Origin: an uncultured bacterium
Lineage (GTDB): Bacteria; Patescibacteriota; Microgenomatia; UBA1400; PJMF01
Assembly: GCA_903891335.1 (NCBI GenBank)
Contig: CAITDX010000058.1
Location: 1 to 7,170, forward strand
DNA length: 7,170 nt
Direction of reading: 5' to 3'
This document shows, one piece after another, positions 5,950 through 7,170 of the stretch (positions are counted from its first letter, which is position 1; each line of letters opens with the position of its first letter). The notes beneath the pieces were generated by a model that ran no database searches, had not been told where the DNA came from, and worked only from the letters and a program-made list of their open reading frames with translations. A program made the position numbers and the translations under genes.

Positions 5950-6594
5950 TTAGGGCAGACAGATATATTCATCACCCTCTGCACAGACAGTGGCAGCAGC
6001 ACCTTGGAGATCATCGGGAAGACCAGATCCGGAGGTGTCGCCACAGCGAGCAGCTGCATCCTCTTGCATGGCACCTGACTGAGGCTTGAAACACACGTAC
6101 AGACTAGCCCCTGGATCACCATTGTAATAAACGTACAAATGGTTGTAATCATCTTTGGTTATTTTATCGACGAAACTGCGTTTGAGCTCATTAGTGCCAG
6201 CACAAGAGCCATCAGTGTTACCATCTGCAATCTTATCAAGTACATAACAAGGAGTAGGAGTGGCATTGTCTGCCCATGCTGTGATCGTGCCGCTCTCGAT
6301 GGTAATAGCCGTATCAGCAGCTACACCACGCCAAGGCAGGGTATCAGTGTCATTGGGATTGCTGACCCATGGATAATATCCTTTGTAGGCATAGAAACGA
6401 TCAATCGCGCTGAGCAACTGCTCTGAATCTCCACGAGAACCAGTGTCGCGACCACGATTGATTTGCTCAATTGGATTAATCGCAGCAAGTACTGCCACCG
6501 CTAAAATACCCAAGATAGCGATCACAATCAAGAGTTCGATCATGGTGAAAGCCGCTTGGCTTCTAATCTGGCGAAGAAAATTCATTTTTTGCAT
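5950..6594 (-). CDS. PilA-like type IV prepilin, likely major fibre subunit, with Ala at the cleavage site
   Basis: The 214-residue protein has a 15-residue basic leader ending in SQAA, then FTMIELLIVIAILGILAVAVLA with Glu at mature position 5. Position -1 is Ala, not the usual Gly. NPIEQINRGRDTGSRGDSEQLLSAIDRFYAYKGYYPW follows, split by function into the helix end and the family's D-x-x-R segment and YP motif; this style is common in patescibacterial pilins. Six cysteines in the globular part could form three disulfides, two near the very C-terminus. It is the largest prepilin here, the first after pilC, and has its own 69-base leader with AAAGGA nine bases before the ATG, so it is the best candidate for the abundant subunit. 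An internal ATG at 6585 would shorten the leader to 12 residues. The gene ends 3 bases before pilD. Confidence 0.9.
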   Translation of the reverse strand: MQKMNFLRQIRSQAAFTMIELLIVIAILGILAVAVLAAINPIEQINRGRDTGSRGDSEQLLSAIDRFYAYKGYYPWVSNPNDTDTLPWRGVAADTAITIESGTITAWADNATPTPCYVLDKIADGNTDGSCAGTNELKRSFVDKITKDDYNHLYVYYNGDPGASLYVCFKPQSGAMQEDAAARCGDTSGSGLPDDLQGAAATVCAEGDEYICLP

Positions 6595-6595
6595 A

Positions 6596-6618
6596 AGACT
6601 ACATCCTTTTTTCAGTCT
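6596..6618 (-). promoter_or_regulatory. Possible 5'-leader hairpin presenting the ribosome binding site of the PilA-like gene
   Basis: On the minus strand AGACT (6618-6614) and AGTCT (6600-6596) can pair as a 5-bp stem with a 13-base loop that contains the AAAGGA ribosome binding site (AGGA at 6607-6604), nine bases before the ATG at 6594. The stem is short and AT-balanced, so it may be chance. The rest of the 69-base gap after pilC (6595-6663) holds no clear terminator and no well-spaced promoter. Confidence 0.3.
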
Positions 6619-6663
6619 ACCGCAATTTATCAGAAGCTTTCAAGTAGTAAAACGAGATCCAGA

Positions 6664-7170
6664 CTAGAATTGACTCGTCAAACTGTAGATCGGCATGATA
6701 ATTGCAATAACGATAAAACCTACACCAATGCCAAGAAAAATCATAATCATTGGCTCAATGGCCGTAGTGAGATTTTTAATTGCATACTCACTTTCTTTTT
6801 CAAAATATTCAGAGATTTTGGCCAAAATCTCGTCGAGTTTACCGGTTTCCTCACCAACCGCAATCATTTGATGCAAGATACTTGGAAAATTCTCATACCG
6901 AGCAATTGCGTCCGAAAGCGTCACGCCTTTCTCAACTTGACTATTCACCTCCCGCAACTGTTCGCGATACACCGCGCTGCCAATAGCAGCAGCAACGATA
7001 TCAAGAGCTTCTAATAGCGACACACCAGCACCCAGCAATAGAGAAAGGGTGCGCGTAAAGTCAGTAAGCACCACTTTTTGCTTAAGCACACCAATAATCG
7101 GCACCTTCAAGAAAAAACCATCAATGGTTTTTTCACCCTGAGGAGTTTTCTTGAATGCTCGCAGTGCCAC
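6664..7170 (-). CDS. pilC: Type IV pilus inner-membrane platform protein PilC/GspF, C-terminal part (5' end outside window)
   Basis: The frame is open to the right window edge and its first codon there is an internal GTG, so only the last 168 residues of a protein usually near 400 residues are present. They cover the second T2SSF cytoplasmic domain and the C-terminal membrane segment. Recognisable features in order are the VPIIGVLKQKVVLTDFTRTLSLLL segment in the usual place (PIIG then TRTLSLLLGAG), VEKGVTLSDAI, the family-defining GEETGKLDEIL, and IEPMIMIFLGIGVGFIVIAIIMPIY near the end. PilC is the integral membrane protein that couples the assembly and retraction ATPases to pilin insertion or extraction. 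Its place directly upstream of the PilA-like gene and pilD fits the classical pilB-pilC-pilD clustering, so ATPase genes are likely to the right. Confidence 0.95.
   Translation of the reverse strand: MALRAFKKTPQGEKTIDGFFLKVPIIGVLKQKVVLTDFTRTLSLLLGAGVSLLEALDIVAAAIGSAVYREQLREVNSQVEKGVTLSDAIARYENFPSILHQMIAVGEETGKLDEILAKISEYFEKESEYAIKNLTTAIEPMIMIFLGIGVGFIVIAIIMPIYSLTSQF

Noticed and set aside
6619..6663. Promoter for the PilA-like gene, from a GATAAA that resembles a -10 box on the minus strand.
   Set aside because: No -35 match lies at a normal distance; TTTACT is only 14 bases away and the call would be speculative.

Overview
The window reads as part of a type IV pilus (T4P) locus from a bacterium of the Candidate Phyla Radiation (Patescibacteria). 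I base this on the style of the prepilins: GspG-like proteins with a double-basic RKAD segment, one of them ending in NLQ, and a PilA-like protein with an NPIEQINRGRD segment. Two uncharacterised Cys-rich secreted or anchored proteins sit among them, and the genes are packed with overlaps or gaps of a few bases. This assignment is an inference from remembered family style, not a search result. Stop codons are TAA and TAG plus one TGA that ends the gene at 3708-4136, so the UGA=Gly code of Gracilibacteria/Absconditabacteria is unlikely.

Right to left on the minus strand (7170 to 2348) runs one apparent operon: the C-terminal part of the platform protein PilC (cut by the window edge); a PilA-like prepilin with its own leader and ribosome binding site; the prepilin peptidase PilD; a membrane-anchored, Cys-rich protein with a PKD-like C-terminal domain; two tandem GspG-like prepilins; a GspH/FimT-like prepilin; and a GspI/PilV-like prepilin. 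On the plus strand (57 to 2346) a second, convergent unit encodes a 593-residue secreted, Cys-rich, modular protein (best guess: a pilus-tip or pilus-associated adhesin) followed by a GspJ/PilW-like prepilin. The two units meet tail to tail with a single base between their stop codons.

Together the genes give a nearly self-contained pilus-fibre kit: six prepilins (one PilA-like, two G-like, and H-, I- and J-like minor ones), the peptidase that processes them, the inner-membrane platform, and two large accessory proteins that probably decorate or anchor the fibre. The ATPases (PilB, PilT) and the PilM/N/O alignment proteins are not in the window; the ATPases would be expected beyond the right edge, upstream of pilC.

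The points most worth following are: (i) a sharp codon-usage break inside the 593-residue protein, which makes its N-terminal Cys-rich part look foreign; (ii) an even number of cysteines in the mature part of all eight exported proteins, suggesting a disulfide-stabilised pilus; (iii) the two uncharacterised accessory proteins; and (iv) a minor-pilin set split across two convergent units. No RNA genes, CRISPR arrays or insertion sequences were seen, and no stretch over 300 bases lacks a gene.
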